64,000 nucleotides of DNA from NCBI GenBank assembly GCA_947034885.2, contig OX344758.2, positions 23,587,067 through 23,651,066 of the forward strand, written 5' to 3'. The stretch comes from Thuidium tamariscinum. Its lineage: Eukaryota > Streptophyta > Bryopsida > Hypnales > Thuidiaceae. The notes under the pieces are model-generated. The model saw nothing but the letters and a program-made list of their open reading frames with translations, was not told the origin of the DNA and searched no databases. The translations under genes and the position numbers were made by a program. Below are positions 1-10,626 of the stretch, piece by piece (the first letter of the stretch is position 1; every line of letters begins with the position of its first letter).

Positions 1-510
1 AATAAAACCGAAATCCTTAATTATCCCTAAACTTCCATTGTCCCTCTACTTTGGAATGTTATTTATCTAGAAATATAATTGATATTTCAATTACAACTTT
101 AGAATGGAAGTTATATAGCAAAAAAAACCCATTTACCTAAACCCTTAAATCATGAGAAGCCTACACAAAGGCTTCAAATAAGGATTAAACACGAATTACT
201 ATGACATGAGATTGGATTCATTTTCATGGAAACCTCCTACTCATTTGACTTGGAGTAAAGTTCTTCTCAAATTGTACACAACATTGTTATCATTTGGTCA
301 ATGCAAGCATCTTTACAATAAATACTTGTCCTTAAGATGCATTCAACATAATCCATTATTGCAACTAAATCCACATAAATTTTGGAGGCTAAGATATCCT
401 CTTTAGGATACTATCTAATTGCTTAGATCAATGTCATTAAGGTCCATGTTAGAGCTAAAAAGGTAACTTAAATTTCTAATATTTTATTTCTAAATGTCCT
501 TCTATTTCCA
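1..510. other. AT-rich sequence without a recognisable gene
   Basis: This stretch is AT-rich and its only ORF (66 aa) has no recognisable motif. I see no coding signal, RNA gene or transposon end. Confidence 0.5.
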
Positions 511-1180
511 CATTCTTGGATAAGTGCCATATTTTTTCGATTTTGTCTTCCCATTTTTCTTCAACTAATCTAAGTCTAATATTGAGATCTCAGAAATATT
601 ACATTTCCTTTTTTTTTTTAAAGTACTAGGGGGGGGGGTTTCCATTGAATTTTAATAGAAACTCTATCTCCATAATGTTTTGGTAGTAGTTCAAGTATAC
701 ATTTTGGGATAAGTGTCATTTTTTAAAATTTTGTCTTCCCATTTTTTTTTCAACTGATCGAAGTCTAATTTTGAGATCTCAAAAATATTACATTTCCTTT
801 TTTTTTTAAAGTACTAGGGGGGGATCCATTGAATTTTAATAGAAACTCTATCTCCATAATGTTTTTGTAGTAGTTCAAGTATACATTTTGGGTTAAGTGT
901 CATTTTTTAAAATTTTGTCTTCCCATTTTTTTTTCAACTGATCGAAGTCTAATTTTGAGATCTCAAAAATATTACATTTCTTTTTTTTTTTAAAGTACTA
1001 GGGGGGGGGATCCATTGAATTTTAATAGAAACTCTATCTCCATAATGTTTTGGTAGAAGTTCAAGTATACATTTTTGAATAAGTGTCATTTTTTAAAATT
1101 TTGTCTTCCCATTTCTTTTCCCAATAATCTAAGTCTAATACTGAGATCCCAAAAATATTACATTCCCTTTGTTTCATATT
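511..1180. repeat. Tandem repeat, period about 186 bp, about 3.6 copies
   Basis: The landmark 'aagtgtcattttttaaaatt' or a close variant recurs near 522, 711, 895 and 1081, giving spacings of 184-189 bp. Each unit carries a T-run, a G-run of 7-9 after 'aaagtacta', and 'gaaactctatctccataatg'. The first and last units are partial or more diverged. Length differences sit mainly in the T and G homopolymers. No coding potential is seen. Confidence 0.85.
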
Positions 1181-1585
1181 GAGATTTGCTTCACCCTTAC
1201 AAGAAATTGCCATTGAAAACTTTGAAGATGACACATTGTATCTTCTTAGTCCTTTAGGGATTAAGCATTTGAAATATCATGAAATTGAGGGTTGTCCTCC
1301 TCCATAATTGAGCTCTCATAGAACTCAACATTCCTAAGTAAAAGTATGATATTTTTTATTGAGGTTTGAAGGTTCATGATTTCTTGGAGAAAGAGCCAAT
1401 AGGGCTTGGTGGTGAAGGGGTTGGAAATACCTTTAAAAGCTTCTATGTGCATGAAATGGTAAATCACTTTGGAGTAACTATTGCTACATAGTAATTTAGA
1501 TGCTGCTTTTAATGAGAATGAAGTGGGATATAATGTGGAACTAGGAGGAATCTCCAAATCTCTCAAATAATACCTATTACAGCTG
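1181..1585. other. AT-rich spacer before hAT-1
   Basis: An ORF of 101 codons on the minus strand (1261-1566) has no familiar domain and I do not regard it as a gene. The stretch ends where the base composition jumps to GC-rich hAT-1 sequence. Confidence 0.4.
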
Positions 1586-1611
1586 GGTTAATAACTGTCC
1601 ACCTTGCTCAG

Positions 1612-2098
1612 GCCAGCTGGTCCTGTAAGGCGATCGCGTGTACAGCAACCGCGCTTACCAAAAATTGAAAACCTGCAAAGGTGCGACCGCGGGTCAGGGG
1701 CGACCTCGGGTGCCAGAACTGCCGCCCGCCACCTCCATGCGCAGTCGCCCGTCCGGGGAGTGCGACCGCGCTTGGGGCGACTGCGGGTCAAGGGTGACCT
1801 CGGGTGCCAGAACTGCCGCCCGACACCTCCAAGCGCGGTCGCTTGTCCATGCGCGGTCGCCCGTCCGGGGAGTGCGACCGCGCTTGGGGCAACCGCGGGT
1901 CATTTTTTGCAGTTCCTCACCCTGTCCCGCGGTCGCCCTTCCACGCGCGGTCGCCCTGACTACGCGCAGTCGCCCTCGTACGTGCGGTCGTCCTTGCAGG
2001 CGCCGTCGCCCCCATTACCCGTGGTCGCCCTGCACCCGAGGTCGCCCTGTTCACCCGAAGTCGCCCTGTACCCGCAGTCGCCCCTGTGGCGACAAAGT
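1612..2098. repeat. hAT-1 left GC-rich subterminal repeat block
   Basis: About two dozen short motifs of the type GCGGTCGCCC, ACCCGAGGTCGCCC or their complement occur here. The first half (about 1675-1900) carries mostly the complement (GCGACCGCGGGT). The second half (about 1930-2095) carries the forward form, so the block itself is roughly a head-to-head inversion. hAT transposases are known to bind subterminal repeats, so a binding-array role is a reasonable inference. ORFs across the block are low-complexity (Arg/Pro/Ser) and are not genes. Confidence 0.8.
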
Positions 2099-2330
2099 AT
2101 AAAACTGCAGCTGAAACACTGAGGGATTACCTTGCTTCAGTGATTAGACTCTAGCCTTGAACCTTCGAAAGAGGCTTCTTGCGGATGTTTTGGTTCATTG
2201 GAGGGCAAGAGCCTTGCTTTGAAGGGGTTTAAAAACCCTCTCATAGTAAGTAGCATTGTCATAACTTTTTCCTCGTTACTAGATTCTTGGATCGATTTTT
2301 TGGGGGTGAAACTCATTGTGGATTCACACC

Positions 2331-2930
2331 ATGGTTGTCCCAAGTGGTGGTCAAGGTCGGCCCGATACGCGTAGGGCTACAAAAGATTGGGACCCTTGGC
2401 TTATACCATGCGTTCCAAATGATCATTCACCCTATCCTCGGAAATGCTTGTTTTGCGGGTGGAGCAAAGTCTTTGTGCAGAAAAGGGCATTTAGTCACTT
2501 TGGATATGGTGGCTCGGCAACAGCAGAACGTTGTCCAAAAATCCCTAGAAGTGCACTCGAAAAGTTTAGGACTTGCGACGGAAACATTCCAAAAGCCATG
2601 AGCTTTGAAGAAATGTTTGAAACACCATTTGTGGGCAATCAGGCCATTGGTGCGGCAGAATCCCTCATTCAAGAGGTAGAGGGTGGTGAGGTGGGTGGTT
2701 CTTCAAATCCAATGGGTCCAACCGGCCCGACAAACCCTACCCCAGATTCAGTGGATTCTACTCCAAGTACGGTTGACAGAACAGGAAGCCGCCCTCTGGT
2801 TTCTCGTCAAAGAAGTATGGATGAAGCATTACAAATAGGCTTGAGACAAAAGTTGGATGCGACGTGGGCTTCATTTTTTTATGAAGCCAATATTGCATTC
2901 AACGTCACGCGACACCCTGCATTTTTATAA
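2331..2930 (+). pseudogene. hAT-1 transposase, N-terminal part with BED-type zinc finger (frameshifted from the rest)
   Basis: The ATG at 2331 lies in a good ACCATGG context. Early in the product is a BED-like finger: a Trp-Leu region, then a Cys-x2-Cys pair (KCLFCGW) with later His and Cys ligands, as in DUF659-type plant hAT proteins. A Ser/Pro/Thr-rich linker follows (codons about 100-165). The last residues (FFYEANIAFNVTRHPAF) are the start of the DUF659 domain, which continues in another frame from about 2927. The reading frame ends at TAA 2928-2930 right after a T-run, which fits loss of one T in a homopolymer. A short intron is less likely because no GT-AG pair is evident. The BED finger would bind the DNA ends. 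The split makes this copy probably inactive unless it is a sequencing error. Confidence 0.8.
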
Positions 2931-2935
2931 ATGCA

Positions 2936-5701
2936 GTGAAGGAAACTGCAGCAGCTGGAATTTTATATCGTCCACCAACATTCAACGCGTTGCGAACCAG
3001 AATGATTGATGTGAAGAAAGAAGTTGTCCAAAAAATGGTCAATGACCGGACAAAGAACTCTATTGCGCAATATGGAGCAACTATTTGTTCAGATGGGTGG
3101 TCAAATACCAATAGGCGATCGTTGATGAACGTGATGCTCGTTTGTCCAGCAGGGGATGTGTTTTTGGGATCAAAGGACAGTACGGGAGCAAAGAAGGACA
3201 TTGCCTACACGACAGCTTTAATGTCGAAGTACATAGACAAGGCCGGTCCTTCAAATATTGTGCAATTGTGTACAGACAATGCTTCAGTAATGATTGGAAC
3301 TATATCATGTTTGTTACTGAAATATCCCTACATGTACAAACAAGGGTGTGCGGCTCACATCTTGGATTTGCTTTTGGAAGATTGGGGAAAGTCTCAAACG
3401 ATGAAGGATTTGGTAAGCGAGTGTAGGACAATGGTGAAGCATATCAGGAAATACCATTTCACTATGGCTTTGTTTCGGAAACATTCTCCAAACAAAATGC
3501 TTAGGCTGCCTACTTTGACACGATTTGCCACCAATTTCCTTATGGTAGACCGTCTGCTCGATTGCAAACAAGCTTTGCAAACCGTGGTTGCAGATGACGC
3601 TTACATGACATTCGAGTTCAGTTTGCAAAATCGGACTAATGGAGGTACCATTAGGCGCAAAGCAATGGATGTTCGGCTAAACATTCATTCTGAAAGGTTT
3701 TGGTCAAAATGCAAGAATTTCGTGTTTATGATAGAGCCAGTACTCATTGCTCTACAACACTTTGATGGCAAAAAACCAGCAATGCCAAAAGCTTGGTTGA
3801 TAATGTTCGAGTTGAAGAAACACGTGTATGCTCTCAAGGATCCTCCATTTCTTTTAGACCCTGTGGTTGCAACGCGTTACGAGAAGAAATTTGAAGCTCG
3901 TTGGAAGTTAATGCGAACGGACCTCCACTATGCAGGAGCACTCTTGAATCCATTTTTGGCAGGAGTAGAAGAAATTCAAAACGATGGGGCGGCCAAAGCA
4001 GCTTTGAATCGAGTTATACGAAAACTAGCTCCATCATTAGGAGTTTCAGTGGTCGTGGCAATGCAAGAGCTTGTCCAATTTGAAGAGAAGACAGGGCCAT
4101 TTGATCCCCGAGAAGAGGTTCTCGACATCACAAAGACCAATTTAGAACCCCATCAATGGTGGAATCATGTAGGCGGCGATGCTCTTCCGAAGATTGCAAA
4201 GAGAATTCTAGGGTTGACTTGTTCAGCATCTTCATGTGAACGAAACTGGAGCATGTATTCATTCGTGCACAGTAAAACGCGAAATCGTTTGACCACAAAG
4301 AAGGCTCAAGATTTGGTGTACATTTATGCTAACTGCCACTTAGAACGTCAAAAGCGTGGGTACAATGCTGCTCAATTTTATGAAAGGGTCCTCGTGGATG
4401 GAGACACTGATGAAGAGAGGGACGAGCCTATGCCTTCAGGATCGGAGGACGAGGGTTATTTTGATTTTATCGAAGATAATTTAGTCCGAAGAGAAGAAGA
4501 AGATCTCTTGCGCGATCACAATGAATGGGCAGATATGGTCCCACCTCCACCAAGTCCACCGCCATATCGATATGGAAACACATTTGCAAGTGGCAATGAT
4601 GCGGAAGGTGTTGTTGAGGAAGACATTTTTCGTTCTCCAGAGCGGAACCCTGATGATGCGTGGGTCGGAAATTGGGGCACAGTTTCACCACGAACTGCGG
4701 CAAGAACACCTTCTGACAACAACGAACAAGCAGATAATCAAATGCCTGCCTCAGATGTTCAAGAAACATCTCCAGTACCAACACGTATTCCTTCAAGCAG
4801 AGTAATGAATATTGGAAACATTGCACCAATCAATGCGGGAATTGAAGCAGAAGAAGAGGTGGATCACATTGAAGAGGTTGTAGAAGAAGTAACTCCTATT
4901 TCGGTAGCAATGAATTCACCGACCATACAAACAACGGAGGCAGCTGAGTATGATTCAGATGCGCCACTGAATACCATCCTCAACCGTAGTCGGAACGTTT
5001 CCTTGACTCGAGGTGGACATACAGGGCAGACTACAGTCAGAAGGTCAGTCACAACTCCTTCTATAAGGGGCCGTGTGCCCAGAGGGGAAGATACAAGCCA
5101 AGGTAGAGTCAGAAGATCGGCCCCTAGTTCATCGACAAGGACGCCTTTAGATGGAGGTCCACTATCCAGCATCAATGAAGAAGTCCCCGAGTCCGCTCCA
5201 CAAGCCACCCAACCAACTCCAGTGTCTGAGCCAAGAGAAATATCGTTGGAAGAACGACTACGCAACAGCAACAATAGAGACAGAAGTAAAAAAAGGCGCA
5301 TTAGAAGAGTAGATGAAAGGACACACAGACATCCGAAGCGCGCAAATCAAATTGTGGAACCTTGTAGGCTTGGGGCAGGGTGCTCCACGCAAGTGGTCCA
5401 GCAATCAAGCCAATCAATAGCGGTTCAAGCAGGTCCTGAATCTGTAGTTGATGGAATTATTGATGCAACGCGTCCCACAAAACGACTAGTCCAGACTGCG
5501 ATTCCTGGTGGTCAAGACATAGTTGTGCGGAATTTGACTTCGGAGGTGGAAAGAGAAATACGACCAGAACCAATAGCAAGAGAAGAGGACGAGAATGATA
5601 GCTCAAGCCACGATAGCGACACAGATGCTGGTTACGCATCGCGCGAAGATACGGACCCTGATGCTGACGAAGTGCAGAACGATTCAGATTTTTGTTTGTA
5701 A
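2936..5701 (+). CDS. hAT-1 transposase, catalytic body (DUF659 + hATC) with long acidic C-terminal extension
   Basis: The reading frame has 921 codons; 2936 is a GTG and the true start is in the frameshifted upstream part. The DUF659/RNase-H-like fold begins at once. The first catalytic Asp lies in CSDGW (residue about 53) and the second in CTDNA (about 114). The hAT Cys-x2-His (GCAAH, 138-141) follows. The hATC dimerisation domain (about 400-470) contains HQWWNHVG and the catalytic Glu in SASSCERNWS (about 435). This fits a DDE cut-and-paste transposase. After about residue 480 there are roughly 440 residues of acidic, Ser/Pro-rich low-complexity sequence with several basic RR/KKRR patches. 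That is unusual, since hAT proteins usually end soon after hATC. The extension is open throughout, which argues for selection or recent origin. No introns are needed. Confidence 0.9.
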   Translation: MKETAAAGILYRPPTFNALRTRMIDVKKEVVQKMVNDRTKNSIAQYGATICSDGWSNTNRRSLMNVMLVCPAGDVFLGSKDSTGAKKDIAYTTALMSKYIDKAGPSNIVQLCTDNASVMIGTISCLLLKYPYMYKQGCAAHILDLLLEDWGKSQTMKDLVSECRTMVKHIRKYHFTMALFRKHSPNKMLRLPTLTRFATNFLMVDRLLDCKQALQTVVADDAYMTFEFSLQNRTNGGTIRRKAMDVRLNIHSERFWSKCKNFVFMIEPVLIALQHFDGKKPAMPKAWLIMFELKKHVYALKDPPFLLDPVVATRYEKKFEARWKLMRTDLHYAGALLNPFLAGVEEIQNDGAAKAALNRVIRKLAPSLGVSVVVAMQELVQFEEKTGPFDPREEVLDITKTNLEPHQWWNHVGGDALPKIAKRILGLTCSASSCERNWSMYSFVHSKTRNRLTTKKAQDLVYIYANCHLERQKRGYNAAQFYERVLVDGDTDEERDEPMPSGSEDEGYFDFIEDNLVRREEEDLLRDHNEWADMVPPPPSPPPYRYGNTFASGNDAEGVVEEDIFRSPERNPDDAWVGNWGTVSPRTAARTPSDNNEQADNQMPASDVQETSPVPTRIPSSRVMNIGNIAPINAGIEAEEEVDHIEEVVEEVTPISVAMNSPTIQTTEAAEYDSDAPLNTILNRSRNVSLTRGGHTGQTTVRRSVTTPSIRGRVPRGEDTSQGRVRRSAPSSSTRTPLDGGPLSSINEEVPESAPQATQPTPVSEPREISLEERLRNSNNRDRSKKRRIRRVDERTHRHPKRANQIVEPCRLGAGCSTQVVQQSSQSIAVQAGPESVVDGIIDATRPTKRLVQTAIPGGQDIVVRNLTSEVEREIRPEPIAREEDENDSSSHDSDTDAGYASREDTDPDADEVQNDSDFCL

Positions 5702-7509
5702 CTAGATATTAGTCCAATTGTTTGGAAGGTAAATTAGTCCCACTGTATCTTCTAAAAATGTTTTTTTGAAAAGATTTCTAGCGGAAGTTTATAGCCTAGT
5801 AGTTTAGTACCTTACATATTGATATGTTGTAGCACCTTACTAGGCATTTTCATCGTATTTCGACATATTAACTTTGGGGTTATTTTATTATTTTCTAGCC
5901 TTTGGTTTAGTTGGTTAACCTCACAGATTTTTAACTAAGTATATTTCTACCCAAATTGCTCCAAAATTGCGTTTTGTAATACAAGTGCAATGTTTTTGAA
6001 ATTTTTGTTGTCACATATGAAATGGTGAGATATTCTTGTGGGATGGTTTCAGAAGATGTGGTGAAAATCTTCACCATGTACATTGCAAGATATTAACATT
6101 TGTACTAGCAAAACCCCTTTTTTTCCGGCAATTGGCCAATTGCCCTTGACAAGGTGACATTAGTATAAAAAACACTCAAAATTGATGGTTATTCTTTAAA
6201 CTCATATTAGAATCAAAGTGGTATGTATGCTCTACATTCTACAAATTTGTAATCATTTGGAATTGTTCAACATATGGGAGAAAAAACATTAAGTTAGAAA
6301 CCAACAAAAAAATAGAAAATGCTTGAAAATACTAAGTTGTCAACAAATTATTTATAAAATTGACAAATGCCAATTACTTTAGTTAAAGTATTGTAAGAAA
6401 CAATCTTCATCCAATGTTTCACTTTTTTTTCAAAAATATAAAAAATTGAATGGAATAAAGAATTTCAAACTTTTTTGGTAGAGTAGAGATTCTATAAGTA
6501 TCCATTGACTACCCCAAACTAAAATTCCTCATAACTTTTGACTCATGTATTGAAATGGAATGATTCAAAGGTTTACACATAGATAAAAATCTAATAAAGA
6601 TATTTCAAATTTTTATTTCTTAATGTCACAATTTCTAAAGAAGTTTTTTTTTGGTGCCCGGGCTACGCACAATTTTAAAGGAAACAACACGTCATGTCCT
6701 AACTTTTTGATCGTGTAGTCAAAAGGGATTATATTGTTGGTCCTTTTCCCCTAAGTTGCGGGCACATGTTGTGTCAAAATTTCAAAGAAAAGAAAATTAA
6801 ATTCAATAGGTAGTGAGATCCCTAGAAATGCAATTCGGGGCTTTACGGGTTAATGATTGTGTCAATTCAATTCAATACACCACAAACACAAAGGTCCTTT
6901 AGAGGCACACCCTCACACCCCTACAAGAAAAAAATTCAAAATGTATAATATATTGTTGTTATTTAAAATGAAAACTACAATGAAGTGTAGACCTGTAGTA
7001 ATAATCAAGGATTGTAGTTTAAAAGGTAACAATGCTATAAATAAACTTTGAAAATGGTAGTTATATTTTAAAACCATTCTATAAGGCAAGCTCGGTATAC
7101 GCTTCAAACAAAATTAAAGTCTATTGGAATTGTACATTATATAGGAAAAAGATTGTAGAGTACATTTTTGAGAAGCGATAAATTGACCGGGGTTATGCTT
7201 GTAAAGCCCTTTCATCCCGTTTTTTTTAATCATAAACTTTTTAGATTAGACTTGTAAACGGAAGGTTGAATGACTTCAAATCTCTTTGGCAATTTGGACA
7301 CTATAGTGATTAAACATTATAATCTTTCAATCCATAAGTGATATATGTTTTGTTCTCCTAAATGATCTCTGACATGTCTAGTTTGAATTAGAATGGTTAC
7401 ATTTAAAATTTTCTTTCTTAAAGCTCATCATGAAGTAATTTTTTTCTTCACTTTAGAAATTAGAACAAATTCCTAGAAACTCCCCCAAAGGCCTTGAGCA
7501 TTTAGGGGT
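5702..7509. other. hAT-1 3' AT-rich non-coding region
   Basis: No gene is seen. About 6120-6630 resembles, with many differences, 45,360-45,900 in hAT-2 (shared pieces such as 'cataacttttgactcat' and 'aatcatttggaat'). About 6770-6850 resembles 38,595-38,690. These are probably old, diverged repeat fragments. Confidence 0.5.
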
Positions 7510-7880
7510 AAAAAACACCCGCGGTCGCCATCAAAGACAGAGGCGTGGTCGCCCTGCACCCGAGGTCGCCCCTAACCAGAAGTCGCCCTTCTCTTGTACC
7601 CGAGGTCGCCCTATACCCGAAGTCGCCCTTCCATAGCACCCGCGGTCGCAAAAGAGACGCAGTCGCGCTGGATTTTTAACCCGCGGTCGCGCCTGAGCCC
7701 GGTACCCGCGGTCGCCTCTGCACCCGCTGTCGCCCTGAAAATCGGATGCGCGGTCGCCCTTACCAGAGACGCGGTCGCCCCACCCGTAGTCGCCCTGCCT
7801 CGCTTTCCACGTCAGCGTGGACAGCCTGCCACGTAGGCAAAAACTTCTTACTTCGCGGTAAAAAAATTTACCCTTGCGCG
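7510..7880. repeat. hAT-1 right GC-rich subterminal repeat block
   Basis: At least 14 copies of ACCCG(C/A)GGTCGCCC-like motifs, spaced about 15-30 bp, run in the forward orientation. The block matches the second half of the left block in both motif and orientation. It lies within 480 bp of the right terminus at 7983. Confidence 0.8.
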
Positions 7881-7969
7881 ACGGGACGGGACGGGGTAGT
7901 GACAGGTTGTCTTATACGACACGCGACATCGGACGTCTAAGACGACGCCGAAACCCAAAAATATGTCTA

Positions 7970-7983
7970 ACAGAACAACCCTG
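7970..7983 (-). repeat. hAT-1 right terminal inverted repeat
   Basis: Read inward on the minus strand, the end is CAGGGTTGTTCTG. hAT-2 begins with the same CAGGGTTGT. The next base to the right starts copia leader sequence. Confidence 0.65.
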
Positions 7984-8358
7984 CATATGGTTTGTAGGTG
8001 AAAAGTGACAAAAGGCTGATTACTCCTCCAAGCTCCAAGATCTCCTCCAAATGCTTTGAATTCCTCCCTCAAACGCAACTCCAGGTGCGTGGGCCCATAA
8101 CCTATTGAGATTACAATGTTATGAATGGATGAAAGGCTTTACTTAGATGGTAGGAAGATACCAAGGCTCATGAGTGGGCTGAACATAAGGGAGAAGCCTT
8201 TCCCTAGTTATCCACAAACCATGTGGGATAACCAAACACCATGGGCTGCCTTTGACTACAAGCAATACCCAAGGGACTCTAAGCCTAACTAAGAGTCTAA
8301 TGCTACTCTTAGGGCTGAATGTACATAGTCTACACTAATATGTACATGATCTTCAACA
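7984..8358 (-). mobile_element. Copia element E (fragment): 5' LTR, primer-binding site and start of leader
   Basis: On the minus strand, 8358-8103 is a 256-bp LTR starting TGTTGAAGATC and ending CTCAATA. The primer-binding site GGTTATGGGCCCAC (8102-8089) and about 105 bp of leader follow, cut off by the hAT-1 end. The LTR lies inside the zinc-knuckle codons of element C, so E inserted into C. Its body and other LTR are missing. Confidence 0.8.
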
Positions 8359-10460
8359 AACCAGGCCACATTGCTAGGGATTGCAAGGGCAGCCAAGCCA
8401 AAGACAACGAGAGTGCACACCAAGCCTCCAAAGAAGAGGAGGAGGAAGAGATCGCCTTTGCCACCCATGGAGGAGGGGAGAAGGCCAACATGTTTACTTG
8501 GATTGTGGACTCGGGGGCCACCCAACATATGACCAGCCATCGGGATGCCTTTCACACCTATTAGCCCATTTCGGGGAAGAAGATTTATTTGGGAGACAAT
8601 GGCATGGTGGAGGCCCTTGGCAAGGGGGAGATCCATGTGGAGGTGCAAGTGAAGGGGCTGACCAAGAGGATCCAGATCCAAGAAGTGCTCCATGTACCCA
8701 AGTTGCATGCCAACTTGCTTTCGATGAGTAGATTGTCTTTGGGAGGTTTGAAGGTACATTTCAACAACGTGGGGTGTGTTGTGAGGGCACCAAGTGGAGT
8801 TTTGATAGCATCAGCCCCTCGTGAGGGCCACTTGTACCCCCTCCACTTCACCAAGGTGAATGGTACTTCCTTGGCTTGTGTTGCCCAAGGATCAGCCCAA
8901 GGGTCAGCTCATGGAGACCTTGTGGAGCTTTGGCATAGGAGGCTTGGGCACTTGAATGTGAGGAGCATGAAGAGTCTCCAACACATTGTGAAGGGGCTGA
9001 ACCTCTCTTCTTGCAAACATGATTGGAGTTCTATGGTGTGCAAGGGGTGCATTGACGGCAAGCAAGCAAGGCAGCCCTTCCCACAGGATGGGGCAACCCG
9101 AGCCACCAAGCCACTGGAGCTTGTGCATTCAGATGTGTGTGGGCCGATGAAGACCACAACCATAGGAGGAGCAAGGTATTTTGTGACCTTCATTGATGAT
9201 TTCTCTCGCAAGGTGTGGGTGTATATGCTGAAGTGCAAGAGTGAGGTGTTTGGGCGTTTTGAGACTTGGAAGGCCCTTGTGGAGTCCCAATCTGATTGCA
9301 AGGTGAAGGTGCTGCGGTCGGATAATGGAGGAGAATATGTGTCCAAGGCCTTTGAGGGGTACTTGAAGGCCCATGGCATTGAGCACCACACATCAGCACC
9401 TTACACTCCTCAACAAAATGGTGTAGCGGAGCGTGCAAATCACACCATTGTGGAGATGGCAAGGTCTATGATCCATAGCCAAGGGCTGGAGTATGAGCTA
9501 TGGGGGGAGGCGGTGTCTACAGCAGTTTATACAAGGAACCGTTGCCCCACCCAAGCCTTGACTAGCATGACACCCCAAGAAGCTTGGAGTGGGATTAGGC
9601 CCCATGTGTCTCACATGCGGATTTTTGGATGCATGGCCTATGCATTGGTCCCAAGTGCCAAGAGGACCAAGTTGGATGCCAAGGGCATCAAGTGCCTTTT
9701 CCTTGGTTATTGTGAGGGAACCAAGGCTTATAGGCTGATGTGTGTGGAGACCAAGAAGATCATCAAGAGTAGGGATGTGACCTTCTTGGAGGATTGAGGT
9801 GCTGATCCCAAGCTCTTGGAGATGAGCCCAAGTGAGAGAAATGGAGGACCAGCCCATGTGGTGGGCACAACTCCAAGAGTGCACATGGAAGATGATGAAG
9901 ATGAAGAGCAAGGAGGGGAAGATGAGGACTTGGTGGAGCCCAAGAAGAAGGTGACTACTCCCCGAGTGAAGAGATCAGCTGCTCCTTCCCCAAGCACTTC
10001 ACCAAGGGAGCAAGAGCATGATCAGCCCTAGGAGGAGCAAGAGGAGCCACGTTATCCAACAAGGATTCGTAAGCCTCTAGGAGATTGGTGGCTGAATCAC
10101 ATTCCTCCCCCACAACGTGAAGAAGAAGCCAACGTAGCTTGCTTTGGAGATGCAACCACACTTGGAGAAGTGTTGGATTGTGAAGATGCAAGCAAGTGGG
10201 AGTTGGCTATGCAAACGGAGTGCAAAGCCCAAGGTACACCACTTAACACTCATGAGGAGTTGCCCGAGCTCATAGATGACGAATTGGAGGAGGCGAGGGC
10301 TGAAATGCAAGGTGTGCCTTATAAGGCAGCGGTGAGTTGTTTGAAGCATGCCATGGAAGCCACAAGGGCTGATTTGGCATTATCGGTGAGTGTTGTATGT
10401 GAATCCATGTCTAAGTATGGCCCAAAGTGTTGGGCAGCGGTCAAGAGAGTGTTGAGTTAG
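8359..10460 (+). pseudogene. Copia element C: broken NC-protease-integrase polyprotein, RT-less type
   Basis: One frame runs throughout. It begins inside the zinc knuckle (GHIARDC). Protease follows (IVDSGATQHM), then integrase with its His/Cys zinc motif (LWHRRLGH ... CKGC) and the DDE residues in HSDVCGP, RSDNGGEY and the PQQNGVAERAN region. Nonsense codons stand at 8562-8564, 9795-9797 and 10,029-10,031. After integrase comes an acidic linker, then WELAMQ joined directly to the ECKAQGTPL segment, so the whole RT core is absent. Only about 60 residues of the RT-RH connection remain before a stop at 10,460. The 5' half was lost where element E inserted. The TGA at 9795, just after the integrase core, is shared with element G. 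Confidence 0.9.
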
Positions 10461-10545
10461 TTTTATGGCGTACTTGGTAAGCCACCAACCTACACTTGAT
10501 TGCAATGATAATTCATTGCACCTTTGACCACTCTCAAAGTGGGAG
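10461..10545 (+). promoter_or_regulatory. Element C 3' untranslated region and polypurine tract
   Basis: The short tail ends in AAAGTGGGAG (10,536-10,545) directly before the LTR start TGTTGAAG. The same tract precedes the LTR in elements B, G, H, I and J. It is the plus-strand primer site for reverse transcription (family knowledge). Confidence 0.8.
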
Positions 10546-10626
10546 TGTTGAAGATCATGTACATATTAGTGTAGACCATGTACATACAGCCCTAGGAGTA
10601 GCATTAGACACTAGGTTAGTCTTAGA
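10546..10626 (+). repeat. Element C 3' LTR, first 81 bp only
   Basis: The LTR starts TGTTGAAGATC and is cut after 'agtcttaga', where a second LTR start follows at once. This fits element A having inserted into the 3' LTR of C. The distal half is not found in the window. Confidence 0.75.

Larger units (their letters stand above)
1586..7983 (+). mobile_element. hAT-1: hAT-superfamily DNA transposon, about 6.4 kb, left end not defined
   Basis: Seen: a transposase-like coding region (2331-5701) sits between two GC-rich blocks, 1612-2098 and 7510-7880, both built from short copies of a (A/C)CCG(C/A)GGTCGCCC motif. The right end at 7983 reads, inward on the minus strand, CAGGGTTGTTCTG. That is a hAT-type terminus and is shared with hAT-2. 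Immediately beyond it lies copia leader sequence (7984 onward), which marks the border. The left terminus is unclear: composition changes near 1586-1612, but no good copy of CAGGGTTG is visible there, and the bases next to the right end (CATATGGT) have no matching 8-bp duplication on the left. The left end is therefore probably truncated or rearranged. Confidence 0.75.

Noticed and set aside
1261-1566. 101-codon minus-strand ORF as a gene
   Set aside because: No domain, no splice or start context, and AT-rich surroundings. Length is expected by chance in a window of this size.
1580-1600. CAGCTGGGTTAATAACTG as left terminus of hAT-1
   Set aside because: It fits CAGGGTTGTTCTG only with a 3-base gap, and there is no 8-bp duplication matching CATATGGT.
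1604-2122. Overlapping 154- and 172-codon ORFs in GC-rich DNA
   Set aside because: They are open only because the CG-rich repeat lacks A/T-rich stop codons. Several frames are open at once and the translations are Arg/Pro/Ser repeats.
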